Assembly: GCA_001898625.1 (NCBI GenBank)
Contig: MKUP01000033.1
Span: 668,988 to 732,987, forward strand
Direction of reading: 5' to 3'
Length of the DNA stretch: 64,000 nt
Origin: Burkholderiales bacterium 67-32
Lineage (GTDB): Bacteria; Pseudomonadota; Gammaproteobacteria; Burkholderiales; Burkholderiaceae_B
Positions 34,008-44,159 of the stretch are shown here, piece by piece; the stretch's first letter is position 1; every line of letters begins with the position of its first letter. A program made the position numbers and the translations under genes. The notes below the pieces were generated by a model that was not told the DNA's origin, did not search any database, and saw only the letters and a list, made by a program, of their open reading frames with translations.

Positions 34008-34883
34008 TCAACGCTTCCCGATCATTTCCAGCGTGGCCCGGGTCAGCGGGCTGTCCGCCTTCGCCAGTTCGCACAGCAGGTTGAAGTGGTTGCAGTGCGC
34101 CGCCTCCACCCGCGTGACGTCCACGCCGGCCTCGCGGCACACGGCCTCGTAGGCGGCGGTCTGGTTCTTGAAACCGTCGGTCTCCAGGCCCCCCACGGCC
34201 GTGACCATCGGCAGCCCACCGCGCGGCGGCGAGAACATCGGGCTCAGGCGCTCGGCCTGGTCCGGGTACAGCCGCAGCCATTCGTTGACGTTGGTGCCGC
34301 ACAGCGGCCGCAGGTCGAACAGGCCGCTCAGCGCCAGCACGCCCTTGATCACGTCGTCGGGCACGCGGTACTTGTCCTGCCAGCCGGTGGCGGCCAGCAT
34401 GCCGGCCAGGTGCCCGCCCGCCGAGCTGCCGCCCACGTAAATGCGGTCGCGGTCCAGCCCGTGGCGGTCGGCATGGTGGTGGATCCAGGCCACGGCCGAA
34501 CGCACTTCACGTACGGTCTCCGCCAGCGTGCCTTCGGGCAGCAGCGTGTATTCCACCGGCACCACGGCCACGCCGGCGGCGTTGAACACCGGCGCCATGA
34601 TGGGGGCGTCTTCCTTGGTCTGCGAACGCCAGTAGCCGCCGTGGATGAACACGAACACGGGCGCCGGCTGGCGCGCGGCCGCGGGCAGGAAGATGTCCAG
34701 GCGCTCGGCCGCGCCCATGCCGTAGTGCAGGTCGCGCAACGCGGCGCAGCGCTGGTACGCCACCCCGGCAAGCTCGGCGTATTCGCGCACGCAGGCGTCG
34801 AAGTCGGGCACCGAGGCACGGGCGTTGTACTGTACGGCGCGCTGCGCCAGGTCGGCAAACAGCAGGTCAGGCTGGCTGGGCAT
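34008..34883 (-). CDS. Alpha/beta hydrolase, HGGYW type (arylformamidase-like)
   Basis: 291 residues. Oxyanion motif VFVFIHGGYWRSQTKEDAPI (about 76-95), nucleophile elbow GGSSAGGHLAG (Ser), Asp region near VTAVGGLETDGF and catalytic His in AAHCNHFNLL. HGGYW plus GxSAGGH is the signature of kynurenine-formamidase-like and carboxylesterase-like hydrolases. Downstream of and co-directional with the Bug gene at 34943-35932 (59-bp gap), so it may act on the compound that Bug binds. Confidence 0.88.
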   Translation of the reverse strand: MPSQPDLLFADLAQRAVQYNARASVPDFDACVREYAELAGVAYQRCAALRDLHYGMGAAERLDIFLPAAARQPAPVFVFIHGGYWRSQTKEDAPIMAPVFNAAGVAVVPVEYTLLPEGTLAETVREVRSAVAWIHHHADRHGLDRDRIYVGGSSAGGHLAGMLAATGWQDKYRVPDDVIKGVLALSGLFDLRPLCGTNVNEWLRLYPDQAERLSPMFSPPRGGLPMVTAVGGLETDGFKNQTAAYEAVCREAGVDVTRVEAAHCNHFNLLCELAKADSPLTRATLEMIGKR

Positions 34884-34942
34884 GCGGGTCGATTCCTAAT
34901 CCGGGTGGAAGGAAATCGTACACCGGCTCGACCGCCCTTTTC

Positions 34943-35932
34943 TTACTCGACCTTGATGCCGCGGCGTCCGATCAGATCGCGCCCGGCGCGGATTTCTCCG
35001 TCCAGATAGGCCCGCAGCCCGCCGGCGCGCGCCAGCAGCGGATCCATGTCCAGTTCGACGCCCATCGCGGTCAAGCGCCGGCGCACCTCCGGATCGGCCA
35101 ATGCCTGCCGTATCGCCGCCGTCAGTTCCGCCACGCGCGGCCCGGGCGTGCTCGACGGAGCAACGACCATTTGCCAGGCGGTCGCATCGAATTTTTCCAC
35201 CCCGGCCTCCAGGAACGTCGGTACCTTGGGCAGTTCCGGCAAGCGCGCGACGCGGCCGATGGCCAGCGGCCGCAGCCCGCCGGACTGGAAATGCGACAGG
35301 GCCCCGGCGACCCCCAGCAGGGCAAAATCCAACTCCCCGCCGAGCAGATCCGTGACGAGCGGCGCCACCCCCTTGTACGGGACATGCAAGGCCGTCGCGC
35401 CTATCGACTCCAGCAGCATTTCCGTTGCCATGTGGTGCGGCGACCCGATGCCGGGCGATCCATACGACAACGCGCCCGGCCGGGCGCGCAACCGCTGGAA
35501 CAGCGTCCGCGCATCGTCGACGCCGCGCTGCGCGGGCACCGCCAGCACGAACGGCAGCGTGCCTATCATGGCAAGCGGCGTGAAAGACCGCGCGGGGTCG
35601 TAGCCGATTTTTTCGTACAGGACCGGAATCGAGGTCATCATGGCGTTGTCCACGGTCAGGACCGTGCCGCCGTCCGCCGGCGCCCTGGCCACGGCGGCGG
35701 CCGCGATTCCCCCGGCCGCGCCGGGCTTGTTCTCGACAATGACGGGAACCTTCAGGCCGCGCCCGACCGCCTGGGCGATGGTACGAGCCACCGTGTCGCT
35801 GCCCGCGCCCGGCGCGAAGCCGACCACCCACTTGAGCAGCGCATCCGGTCTGGCCTGGGCGGCGGCGAGCGGAATCCGGACCATCCCGCAGGCACCGCCG
35901 GCGCCGGACGCAAGAAGAGATCGACGCTTCAT
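34943..35932 (-). CDS. Bug-family substrate-binding protein (sulfatase pair 3)
   Basis: 329 residues from ATG 35932 (MKRRSLLASGAG); a GTG- or ATG-led extension to 35959 would reach into the operator. KRRSLL hints at a Tat-type signal. Bug motifs: WVVGFAPGAGSDTVARTIAQ, VIVENKPGAAGGIAAAAVAR, HVPYKGVAPLVTDLLGG, VPTFLEAGVEKFDATAW. Divergent from the sulfatase at 36011 across 78 bp carrying a perfect palindrome. Confidence 0.92.
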   Translation of the reverse strand: MKRRSLLASGAGGACGMVRIPLAAAQARPDALLKWVVGFAPGAGSDTVARTIAQAVGRGLKVPVIVENKPGAAGGIAAAAVARAPADGGTVLTVDNAMMTSIPVLYEKIGYDPARSFTPLAMIGTLPFVLAVPAQRGVDDARTLFQRLRARPGALSYGSPGIGSPHHMATEMLLESIGATALHVPYKGVAPLVTDLLGGELDFALLGVAGALSHFQSGGLRPLAIGRVARLPELPKVPTFLEAGVEKFDATAWQMVVAPSSTPGPRVAELTAAIRQALADPEVRRRLTAMGVELDMDPLLARAGGLRAYLDGEIRAGRDLIGRRGIKVE

Positions 35933-35955
35933 GACTGCCTTTCCCCACGACATTG

Positions 35956-35969
35956 ACATGTTAACATGT
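35956..35969. promoter_or_regulatory. 14-bp perfect palindrome in Bug/sulfatase divergent promoter
   Basis: ACATGTTAACATGT is fully self-complementary and also reads as the direct repeat ACATGTTA x2. It lies 24 bp from the Bug start and 41 bp from the sulfatase start, so one bound protein could control both. The GntR gene at 37637-38428 is the nearest candidate regulator, but it belongs to another operon. Confidence 0.55.
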
Positions 35970-36010
35970 TAGTCCGAGTATCAGGACAAATCAATGGACG
36001 GATTCGAGCG

Positions 36011-37618
36011 ATGACCCCAGCACGTCCGAACTTTCTCATCTTCATCACCGACCAGCATCGCGCGGACCATCTCGGCTGCTACGGCAATCCGATCGTGCGC
36101 ACGCCGCATGTCGACCGGCTCGCCGGCGACGGCGTGCGCTTCGAACGCGCCTACGTCGCCAATCCCGTCTGCATGCCGAACCGAAGCTCCCTGCTGACTG
36201 GCCGGATGCCGTCGGTGCACGGGGTGCGGGGCAACGGCATCCCGCTGCCCCTGGAGACCGTCACCTTCGCGGACCTGCTTGCCGAGTCGGGCTACCGCAC
36301 GGCCCTGATCGGCAAGAGCCACTTCCAGCCGCTCGAGGACCACCCGTCCATGCTGCCGCCGCCGGTGCCCGGCCCCGGCATGGCGCCGCCCCCCGCATCG
36401 CTCGCGGAAGCCCGGCGCGACACGGTCGATCCGGCCCTGTATCGGCAGGAGCTGCGGTCGAGCTGGGAGCATCCGGATCACCGCCTGCGCCTGCCCTATT
36501 ACGGTTTCCAGGAGGTCGTGTACTGCAACAACCATGCGGACGAGTGCTTCGGCGACTATCTCCGGTGGCTGCAACGGGAACATCCCGAATCTGCGGCGCG
36601 GATGGGACGCGAACACGGCATGCGCGATCCGCGCTACGTGGCGCCGCAAGCGTGGCGCACCCACCTCGGCGAAGAGGTCTATCCCACGCACTATGTCGCC
36701 AGCCAGGCCATGACGTGGCTGGCTCGGCACGCCCGGCAGCGGGCCGAACAGCCGTTCGCCCTGGTGTGTTCGTTTCCCGATCCGCACCATCCGTGGACGC
36801 CGCCAGGCAGGTATTGGGACATGTACGATCCGGCGGCGATGCCGCTGCCGGCAAGCATGCCCCAGGCCGAGCACCCCCGCCATGTGCGCTGGCTGCGGGA
36901 GGAACGCGAGCGCGGCCAGGCCGCCCTGGACGGGCCCCGCATGTTCGCCGCCTCCGAACGGGAGGTCAGGGAGATGATCGCGCTGACCTACGGCATGATC
37001 ACCAACGTGGACGACCGCATCGGCATGGTGATGCAGACCCTGCGCGCCGTGGGCGCGGACGAGAATACCGTGGTCGTCTTCACGTCCGACCACGGAGACC
37101 TGATGGGCGACCATGGCATCGTGCTCAAGGGTCCCCTGCACTACCAGGGACTGGTCCGCGTGCCCTTGATCTGGCGCGAGCCGGCCCGGACGCAGGCCCG
37201 GCAATCGTGCGTCAGGAACGACCTGGTCAGCGCGATCGACCTGCCGGCCTCCATCCTGCAACGCGCGGGCATCATGCCTTCGAACGGATCCCAGGGCCGG
37301 TCGCTGGTCACGCGGCAGGGCGCGCCTTGCGCGAGCGGACGGGATGCCGTGCTGATCGAGGAAAACCAGCAGCGCGCCTTCCTGGGATTCGATCAACCGG
37401 TCAAGGTCCGTACCGTGGTCACGTCCAGCCACCGCATGAGCGTCTTCGCCGAGGGAGACTGGGGCGAGCTCTATGACCTGGAGCGGGATCCCCACGAGCT
37501 GCGCAATCTGTGGGACGAACCCGAGGCACGTGCGCTCAAGCTGGAACTGATGACCCGCCTGGTGAAGCTGCAGATCGAGCATGCGGAGACCAGTCCCCGG
37601 CCCGCCCACAGGGCCTGA
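36011..37618 (+). CDS. Sulfatase-family hydrolase (pair 3), cytosolic
   Basis: 535 residues from ATG 36011; an upstream extension to 35966 overlaps the operator region and lacks similarity. No signal peptide: NFLIFITDQHRADHLG begins at residue 7 (metal Asp14). Catalytic Cys54 in CMPNR, then TGRMPS, LIGKSH, LPYYGF, PQAWRT, FPDPHHPWTPPGRYWDMY, SDHGDLMGDHG, KGPLHY. Same subtype as 15253 and 46490. Substrate unknown; it is converging on the GntR gene 18 bp away. Confidence 0.92.
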   Translation: MTPARPNFLIFITDQHRADHLGCYGNPIVRTPHVDRLAGDGVRFERAYVANPVCMPNRSSLLTGRMPSVHGVRGNGIPLPLETVTFADLLAESGYRTALIGKSHFQPLEDHPSMLPPPVPGPGMAPPPASLAEARRDTVDPALYRQELRSSWEHPDHRLRLPYYGFQEVVYCNNHADECFGDYLRWLQREHPESAARMGREHGMRDPRYVAPQAWRTHLGEEVYPTHYVASQAMTWLARHARQRAEQPFALVCSFPDPHHPWTPPGRYWDMYDPAAMPLPASMPQAEHPRHVRWLREERERGQAALDGPRMFAASEREVREMIALTYGMITNVDDRIGMVMQTLRAVGADENTVVVFTSDHGDLMGDHGIVLKGPLHYQGLVRVPLIWREPARTQARQSCVRNDLVSAIDLPASILQRAGIMPSNGSQGRSLVTRQGAPCASGRDAVLIEENQQRAFLGFDQPVKVRTVVTSSHRMSVFAEGDWGELYDLERDPHELRNLWDEPEARALKLELMTRLVKLQIEHAETSPRPAHRA

Positions 37619-37636
37619 CTCGCACGACCGCCGGGC

Positions 37637-38428
37637 TCAGGAGGTTTCCACCGGTTCGCCGCCTTCTCCGGACGCGACGTCCTTGAAGGGGGCGAAGCGC
37701 TCGATCAGCGCCACCGTCTTGCGGTAGTGCTCGGCCAGCAGCGCGACGGCGCGCCTGCTGTCGCGCGCCAGCGCGGCGTCCATGAGGTCCTGGTGCTCGC
37801 GGCCGACGTCGCGGCCCACGTCGCCCCAACCCGAGCGGCCGCGCAGCGTGGGGCGGCGGTAGCGTTCGGTCTGCGTGTACAGCTGCACCGACAGTTCCAT
37901 CAGCCAGCGCGAGCCACAGGCCGCGATCAGCGCACGGTGGAAATCCAGGTGGCGCTGTTCCAGCATCTCGCTGGCCTCGTCGTCGGGCGCCGGCATGTCG
38001 TGGACGCGCCGGGCCGCCAGGTTGAGCGCGTGGTAGGCCGCCACCAGGCGGGTTTCCCAGACGTCGTCGCCGTTCTTGAGCGAACGGCGCATGGCCTCGC
38101 AGTCGATCAGGATGCGGGTCTCGGCCGCATCCCACATTTCCTCGCGCGAGAACGGCGCGACCCGGAAGCCGCGCGAGGCGGTCGACACCACCATGCGCTC
38201 ACTCTGCAGGCGGTTCAGCGCCTCGCGGATGGGCGAGAAGCTGATGCCGTAGCGCTGCTTCAGGAACTCCAGGCGCAGGGATTGCCCGGGCTCGATGTCC
38301 CCCGAGATGAGATCGCGCCGCAGCGAACGGTAGACCTGCTCGGCCAGGGTGATTTCCTCGACCCCGCCATCCGGCGCATCGTAAGGCAGTCCGGACTCTT
38401 GCCGGGTCGCCTTCACTCGTGGTTTCAA
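37637..38428 (-). CDS. GntR-family regulator with FCD domain
   Basis: 263 residues from TTG 38428: AGGAGA lies 6 nt upstream (38440-38435), which favours this TTG over the first in-frame TTG at 38446 (which would place AGGAGA inside the gene). wHTH about 25-90 (LAEQVYRSLRRDLISGDIEP, RYGISFSPIREALNRLQSER). FCD about 100-255 with HLDFHRALIAACGS, REHQDLMDAALARD and LAEHYRKTVALI. Last gene of the nitrilase/LIV/gentisate operon, 46 bp after the nitrilase. Confidence 0.9.
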   Translation of the reverse strand: MKPRVKATRQESGLPYDAPDGGVEEITLAEQVYRSLRRDLISGDIEPGQSLRLEFLKQRYGISFSPIREALNRLQSERMVVSTASRGFRVAPFSREEMWDAAETRILIDCEAMRRSLKNGDDVWETRLVAAYHALNLAARRVHDMPAPDDEASEMLEQRHLDFHRALIAACGSRWLMELSVQLYTQTERYRRPTLRGRSGWGDVGRDVGREHQDLMDAALARDSRRAVALLAEHYRKTVALIERFAPFKDVASGEGGEPVETS

Positions 38429-38474
38429 CTCGCTTCTCCTGGGCAAGGCCCGCCCCCGTACAGGGGCGGTGGAT

Positions 38475-39527
38475 TCAGAACTTCCCAGATGATAATTCGC
38501 CGCCGCCGGGCACGCTCGCGGACGGCGGCGCGGCGTCGAGGGACTCGCCTGCCAGCGGGTCCGGATCGTCCAGGAACTGCGCGGGCTGCTGGGTGCGGCG
38601 GTTCACGCGCAGGTCGAACACGTCGAAGCGGTTGTAGTGGCCGATGATGTCGTGCATCTGGCGCGGCTGGATGCAGCGCGACAGGTCCACGTCGGCGTAG
38701 ACGATGCCCTCGCGGTCGATCAGCGGGTCGCCGATGACGCGGCCATCCGGGCCCAGGATGGCGGAGAACGCGCTGTTCGAGCGGCGCAGCAGGTCGCGGG
38801 TATGCGGATGGGAGGCCGCCATGGCCTCGACGATCTCTTCCGAGATGGTCGAGCACGACACCACCGTGTAGACCTTGCCTTCGAAGCTGTGGGCCGCGGC
38901 GCGCACGCGTATGGCGTCTGCCATGTCGTAGTCGGCCGGCGCCACCGGCAGCGAAATGTAGCTGGCCACGTGCACCAGCTCGCCCTGAGCCAGCAGCGCG
39001 AAGCGCGCCAGCGTGTTGGTGTTCTCGCCGCAGGCCAGCGCGCCCAGCCGGCCGATGGCGGTGTCGTGCACGCGCAGCGAGGAACCGTCGCCATTGGCCC
39101 AGGTCAGCTTCTCGGCCCAGGTCGGCACCAGCTTGCGGTGGCGGCCCAGCAGCCTGCCGTCGGGGCCGATGGTGACCAGGGTGTTGTAGATCGTGCCCAG
39201 GCCGTGCGCGGCCCGTTCGTTCACGCCCACCACCACGTGCACCTTGCAGGCCTGCGCGGCGGCGGCGATGCGCCGGATCTCGGGGCCGGGGATCTCGATG
39301 GCGCTGCGGCACAGCTTCTCGAACCAGGGGCTGCCCTCGATGGGCGTCATGATCCAGTTCCAGTACGGGTAGCCGGCCACGAACACCTCGGGGAAAGCCA
39401 CCAGCGAGGCGCCGTTGCCGGCGGCTTCCTCGATCAGCGCGCACACCTTGTCCACGGTGGCGTCGGTGTCCAGGTAGACCGGCGCGGCCTGTACCGCGGC
39501 GGCCTTGAAACGGGGGAGATTCAGCAT
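38475..39527 (-). CDS. Nitrilase (aliphatic/aryl-acetonitrile type)
   Basis: 350 residues from ATG 39527 (GAGGAAC ahead). Catalytic triad: Glu47 in VAFPEVFVAGYPYW, Lys132 in GRHRKLVPTWAEK, Cys166 in LACGENTNTLARFALLAQGE. CGENTN..AR is typical of true nitrilases, which convert R-CN to R-COOH and ammonia, as opposed to amidases. Transcribed with a LIV-type importer and ring-cleavage genes, so its product may be the aromatic or branched acid entering the pathway. Confidence 0.93.
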   Translation of the reverse strand: MLNLPRFKAAAVQAAPVYLDTDATVDKVCALIEEAAGNGASLVAFPEVFVAGYPYWNWIMTPIEGSPWFEKLCRSAIEIPGPEIRRIAAAAQACKVHVVVGVNERAAHGLGTIYNTLVTIGPDGRLLGRHRKLVPTWAEKLTWANGDGSSLRVHDTAIGRLGALACGENTNTLARFALLAQGELVHVASYISLPVAPADYDMADAIRVRAAAHSFEGKVYTVVSCSTISEEIVEAMAASHPHTRDLLRRSNSAFSAILGPDGRVIGDPLIDREGIVYADVDLSRCIQPRQMHDIIGHYNRFDVFDLRVNRRTQQPAQFLDDPDPLAGESLDAAPPSASVPGGGELSSGKF

Positions 39528-39547
39528 GATGTTCCTCGCGTCCTTGA

Positions 39548-40239
<692 letters not shown>

Positions 40240-40246
<7 letters not shown>

Positions 40247-41007
40247 GCCGCGTCTCCCAGATAGGCGCTGCGCACCTCGGGATGCTGGCGCACCTCGTCG
40301 CAACTGCCGGTGAATATGAGCTTGCCGTAGACCAGCACGCTGACGCGGTCGGCCAGCGCGAACACCGCGTCCATGTCGTGCTCCACCAGCAGGATGCCGT
40401 AGCGCTCGCGCATGCCGGCCAGGAGCCGCGTCATCCGCGCCGATTCCTCGGGACCCATGCCGGCCATGGGCTCGTCCAGCAGCAGCAGGCGCGGCTCGCG
40501 CGCCAGCGCCACCGCCAGTTCCAGTTGGCGCCGCTCGCCATGGGCCATGTCGGCCGCCGGCACGTCGGCGCGGTCGGCCAGCCCGACCCGCTCCAGCCAC
40601 GCCTGCGCGCGTTCGGCCAGCCCGGCGTCGCGCCGGGGATCGGACCAGATCGAGAAGATCGTACGCGGCCCCACCGTCAGCGACAGCATGACGTTCTCGA
40701 TGGCGGTGTACTCCAGGCACAGTTGGGTGATCTGGAACGACCGCCCCAGGCCGCGCCGCGCCCGCTCGTAGGCCGGCAGCGCCGTCACGTCGCGCCCGGC
40801 CAGGTGGATCTGGCCCGCATCGGGCCGGATCTCGCCGCAGATCTGCGTGATCAGCGTGGACTTGCCCGCGCCGTTGGGGCCGATCAGCGCGTGGATCTCG
40901 CCCGCGCGCACGGTCAGGTCCACGTTCTGCGTGGCCGCCACCGCGCCGAAGGACTTGCGCAGGCCGCGCACGTCCAGCAGCACTTCTTCCATGGCCGCGC
41001 TATCCAT
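40240..41007 (-). CDS. livG: Branched-chain amino acid-type ABC transporter ATPase LivG
   Basis: 255 residues. Walker A GPNGAGKST, GLGRSFQITQLCLEYTAIEN (LivG insertion region), signature degenerate as MAHGERRQLELAVALA, Walker B LLLLDEPMAGMGPEE, switch VEHDMDAVFALADRVSV. An ATG at 40992 (MEEVLL) is an alternative start. Overlaps livM by 8 and livF by 7 bases. Confidence 0.95.
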
Positions 41008-42025
41008 GGCGCTTCCCCAACCAGTAGCCGAAGAGCCCGTGCTTGCCGGCCAGCACCACCAGCACCAGGATGGGCCCCATGATGAACATCCAGTGCTCGG
41101 TCCAGGCCGACAAGGCCTGCTCGAGGCCCAGGAACACGGCGGCGCCGGCGATCGGCCCCAGCAGGGTGCCCACGCCGCCCAGGATGACGATGGCCATCAG
41201 CTCGCCCGACTTGGTCCACGCCGCCATGTCGGGCGTGACCAGCTCCGCGTAGTTGGCCCACAGGATGCCGGCCATGCCGGTGCCCACGGCCGAGATCACG
41301 AAGGCGCTGAGGCGGTACGACATGGGCGCCACGCCCAGGTTGACCGCGCGCCGCTCGCTCTGGCGCAGCGCCTGCAGCACCATGCCGTAGCGCGAATTGA
41401 CCAGCTTCACGCAGAAGAGGGTCCACAGGGCCAGCACGGCCAGGCTGACGTAATAGAAGCTGACCGGGTCCGCCAAGTCGATGCCCGGCAGTTGGCTGCG
41501 CTGCGACATCATCAGGCCATCGTCGCCGCCGTACACTTGCAGCGACACCAGGATGAAGTACACCATCTGGCCGAAGGCCAGCGTGATCATGATGAACTGC
41601 ACCCCGCTGGTGCGCAGCGCCAGGTAGCCCACGCCCCAGCCCAGCAGCGCGCAGCATGCCAGCGCGATGGGCCACACCACCAGCGCCTGCGTGCTGCCGG
41701 CCCAGCCGAACAGCGGCCCGGCCTCGACCGCGTGGAAGGTGATGATGGCCACCACGTAGCCGCCCAGTCCGAAGAACATGGCGTGGCCGAAGCTGATCAG
41801 CGCGCCGTAGCCCAGCACCAGGTCCAGGCTGACCGCCGCCAGCCCGTAGATGACGAAGCGCGCCATCGCGTTGATCAGGTAGGGCGTGTCGGTGGCGTGC
41901 GAGGCCACCGGCACGAGGGCCAGCAGCAACAGGCCCACCCAGCCGAACACGGCCCGGCGGTTCCATTGCGTGAACAGGCCCGCCGCGCCGCGCCCGGGTA
42001 CCGCGATTCCACTCATCCGGTTCAT
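41000..42025 (-). CDS. livM: Branched-chain amino acid-type ABC permease LivM
   Basis: 341 residues from ATG 42025, in an ATGA overlap with livH; ATG 42016 is possible. Eight to nine TM segments with the LivM signature YGAAVSLDL-like stretch LAAVSLDLVLGYGALISFGH and the EAA-like loop LRQSERRAVNLGVAPMSYRL. Pairs with LivH as the transmembrane heterodimer. Confidence 0.94.
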   Translation of the reverse strand: MNRMSGIAVPGRGAAGLFTQWNRRAVFGWVGLLLLALVPVASHATDTPYLINAMARFVIYGLAAVSLDLVLGYGALISFGHAMFFGLGGYVVAIITFHAVEAGPLFGWAGSTQALVVWPIALACCALLGWGVGYLALRTSGVQFIMITLAFGQMVYFILVSLQVYGGDDGLMMSQRSQLPGIDLADPVSFYYVSLAVLALWTLFCVKLVNSRYGMVLQALRQSERRAVNLGVAPMSYRLSAFVISAVGTGMAGILWANYAELVTPDMAAWTKSGELMAIVILGGVGTLLGPIAGAAVFLGLEQALSAWTEHWMFIMGPILVLVVLAGKHGLFGYWLGKRHG

Positions 42026-42927
42026 CCCAGGAGTCCCTTCGGTCGAAAGATCAGCACCAGCGCCATCAGCACATAGACGCTGGCCGACACCAGCCCAGCC
42101 GCCAGCATGTCGGCCACCTCGGGCGACAGCACCGCCCCCAGCAACTGCGGGAAATAGGCGCGGCCCAGGCTGTCCACCATGCCGACCAGCAGCGCGCCGG
42201 CCATCGCCCCGCGCACCGAACCCACGCCGCCGATCACGATGACCACGAAGGTGGTGATCAGCACGCGCTCGCCCATGCCGATCTCCACCGCCAGCAGCGG
42301 CGCCGCCATCACCCCGGCCAGGCCGCACAGCAGCGCCCCCAGGCCGAACACCACGCTGTAGAGCTTCTGGATGTCGATGCCCAGGGCGTCCACCATTTCT
42401 CGGTCGTCGGCGCCGGCGCGCACCAGCATGCCCACGCGCGTCCGGTTGATCAGGAACCACAGCCCCAGCGCCACCAGCGCGCCCACCACGATGAAGGCCA
42501 GGCGCATCAGCGGATACTGGAAGCCCGGCGCGAGCGCCACCGTGCCCTGCAGGAAGGCCGGGATCTCGACCATGGGCGGCTGGCGCCCGAAGATCATGCT
42601 GACCGCCTCGTTGGTGAACAGGATCAGCCCGAAGGTCGCCAGCACCTGGTACAGGTGGTCGCGCTTGTACAGGCGCCGGATCACCGTGAACTCCACCAGC
42701 AGCCCGTACAGCGCGGCGCCGGCCAGGCCGGCCACCGCGCCGGCGGCGAAGGAGTTGGTGTGGGCCAGCGCGAACGCCCCGCAATAGGCACCGACCATGT
42801 AGAACGATCCGTGGGTCAGGTTGATGACCCCCATGATGCCGAAGATCAGGGTCAGGCCCGACGCCAGCATGAAGAGCATGGCGCCGAATTGCAGGCCGTT
42901 CAGCAGCTGTTCGAATAGCAGCGCCAT
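42022..42927 (-). CDS. livH: Branched-chain amino acid-type ABC permease LivH
   Basis: 301 residues. LLNGLQFGAMLFMLASGLTL, IFGIMGVINLTHGSFYMVGA (LivH hallmark NLTHG), RRLYKRDHLYQVLATFGLIL, LVRAGADDREMVDALGIDIQ (cytoplasmic EAA-like loop), and a C-terminal TM ending IFRPKGLLG. One base separates it from the binding protein gene. Confidence 0.95.
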   Translation of the reverse strand: MALLFEQLLNGLQFGAMLFMLASGLTLIFGIMGVINLTHGSFYMVGAYCGAFALAHTNSFAAGAVAGLAGAALYGLLVEFTVIRRLYKRDHLYQVLATFGLILFTNEAVSMIFGRQPPMVEIPAFLQGTVALAPGFQYPLMRLAFIVVGALVALGLWFLINRTRVGMLVRAGADDREMVDALGIDIQKLYSVVFGLGALLCGLAGVMAAPLLAVEIGMGERVLITTFVVIVIGGVGSVRGAMAGALLVGMVDSLGRAYFPQLLGAVLSPEVADMLAAGLVSASVYVLMALVLIFRPKGLLG

Positions 42928-42928
42928 G

Positions 42929-44095
42929 TCAGCCTTTGCACTGGCCCACGTAGGCGTCCCGTCCGTCGCTGACCACCTTGCGCACGATCTTGGGCGCGAA
43001 CCCGTTGCCGCTGCGTTCGATCCGCATCAGGTAGTAGTCCTGGACGGGATGCCGGTTGGTGTCGAAGCGGAACTTGCCCCGCAGCGTCTGGAAGTCGGCC
43101 TTGGCCAGCGCGGCACGGAAGGCATCGCCCTTGGACAGGTCGCCGTTCACGGCCTTCAGGGCCGAAGCGATCAAGAGCGCGGTGTCATAGGCCTGCATGC
43201 CGTAGTCGGTAGGCGTGCGGCCGTAGGCCTCGGTGAAGGCCTTCACGAAGGCGCGGCTTTGCGGGTTGTCCATTTCGGTGGTCCACATGCCGACCGTGTA
43301 CAGTCCCTCGGCCGACGCGCCCGAAGCGGCCAGCATCCGCCCATCCATCGAGAAGGACGGCATCAGCATGGGGATGGTCTTGGTCAACCCCGCGTTCGCA
43401 TACTGCTTGGCGAAGTTGATGCCCGCGCCGCCCGGGTGGAACTGGTAGATCGCATCGGGCGCCAGCGAGCGCACGCGCGCCATTTCCACCGAAAAGTCCG
43501 ATTGGTCGAGCTTGGTGTAGATCTCGGCCAGCACTTCGCCCTTGTAGGTGCGCTTGAAACCGGCCAACGCATCGCGGCCGGCCTGGTAGTTCGGCGCCAG
43601 CAGCACCACGCGCTTGTAGCCCAGTTCATTGGCGGCCTCGCCGCCGGCCGAGTGGTAGGCATCGTTCTGGAACGAAGCGACGAAGTAGTTCTTGTCGCAC
43701 TTCTCGCCGGCGAAGGTCGAAGGCCCCGCGTTCAGGCTCACGTAGTAGGCGCCGTCGCGCAGCACGCTGGGCGCCACCGCCGCCAGCACATTCGAGAAGT
43801 TCACGCCGGTATACAGCTTGATGCCCGATTGCAGCATGCGGTCCACGGCCTGCTTGGCATTCGCGGGCTTGAGCGCATCGTCCTCGACCACCAGCTCGAC
43901 CGGCACGCCGCCGAGCTTGCCTCCGCCCTGCTTGATCGCCAGGCTGAAGCCATCGCGTTCGTCCTCGCCGATGTAGCCGGCGGGGGTCGACAGGGTGGTG
44001 ATGAAGCCGATCTTGACCGGCGCCTGGGCGTGCGCCGCGCCGGCGCCCGCGAAAAGGAGCGCGTACAGTCCGCCCCGGATCATGTTCCTGACCAT
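42929..44095 (-). CDS. Leu/Ile/Val-type periplasmic binding protein (LivK-like)
   Basis: 388 residues, signal about 1-23 (AGAAHAQ|APVK). IKIGFITTLSTPAGYIGEDE-like start, VELVVEDDALKPANAKQAVD, VASFQNDAYHSAGGEAANEL, KRVVLLAPNYQAGRDALAGF. The family also binds aromatic acids and amides; given nitrilase and gentisate-type genes in the operon, an aromatic or nitrile-derived ligand is more plausible than leucine. It sits 64 bp after the FAH gene. Confidence 0.93.
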   Translation of the reverse strand: MVRNMIRGGLYALLFAGAGAAHAQAPVKIGFITTLSTPAGYIGEDERDGFSLAIKQGGGKLGGVPVELVVEDDALKPANAKQAVDRMLQSGIKLYTGVNFSNVLAAVAPSVLRDGAYYVSLNAGPSTFAGEKCDKNYFVASFQNDAYHSAGGEAANELGYKRVVLLAPNYQAGRDALAGFKRTYKGEVLAEIYTKLDQSDFSVEMARVRSLAPDAIYQFHPGGAGINFAKQYANAGLTKTIPMLMPSFSMDGRMLAASGASAEGLYTVGMWTTEMDNPQSRAFVKAFTEAYGRTPTDYGMQAYDTALLIASALKAVNGDLSKGDAFRAALAKADFQTLRGKFRFDTNRHPVQDYYLMRIERSGNGFAPKIVRKVVSDGRDAYVGQCKG

Positions 44096-44159
44096 TGTGG
44101 TTCCCTATGGATGTACTGCAACAGCTGGAATGGACCCGCGCGGACGCGGGGCTTGGACC

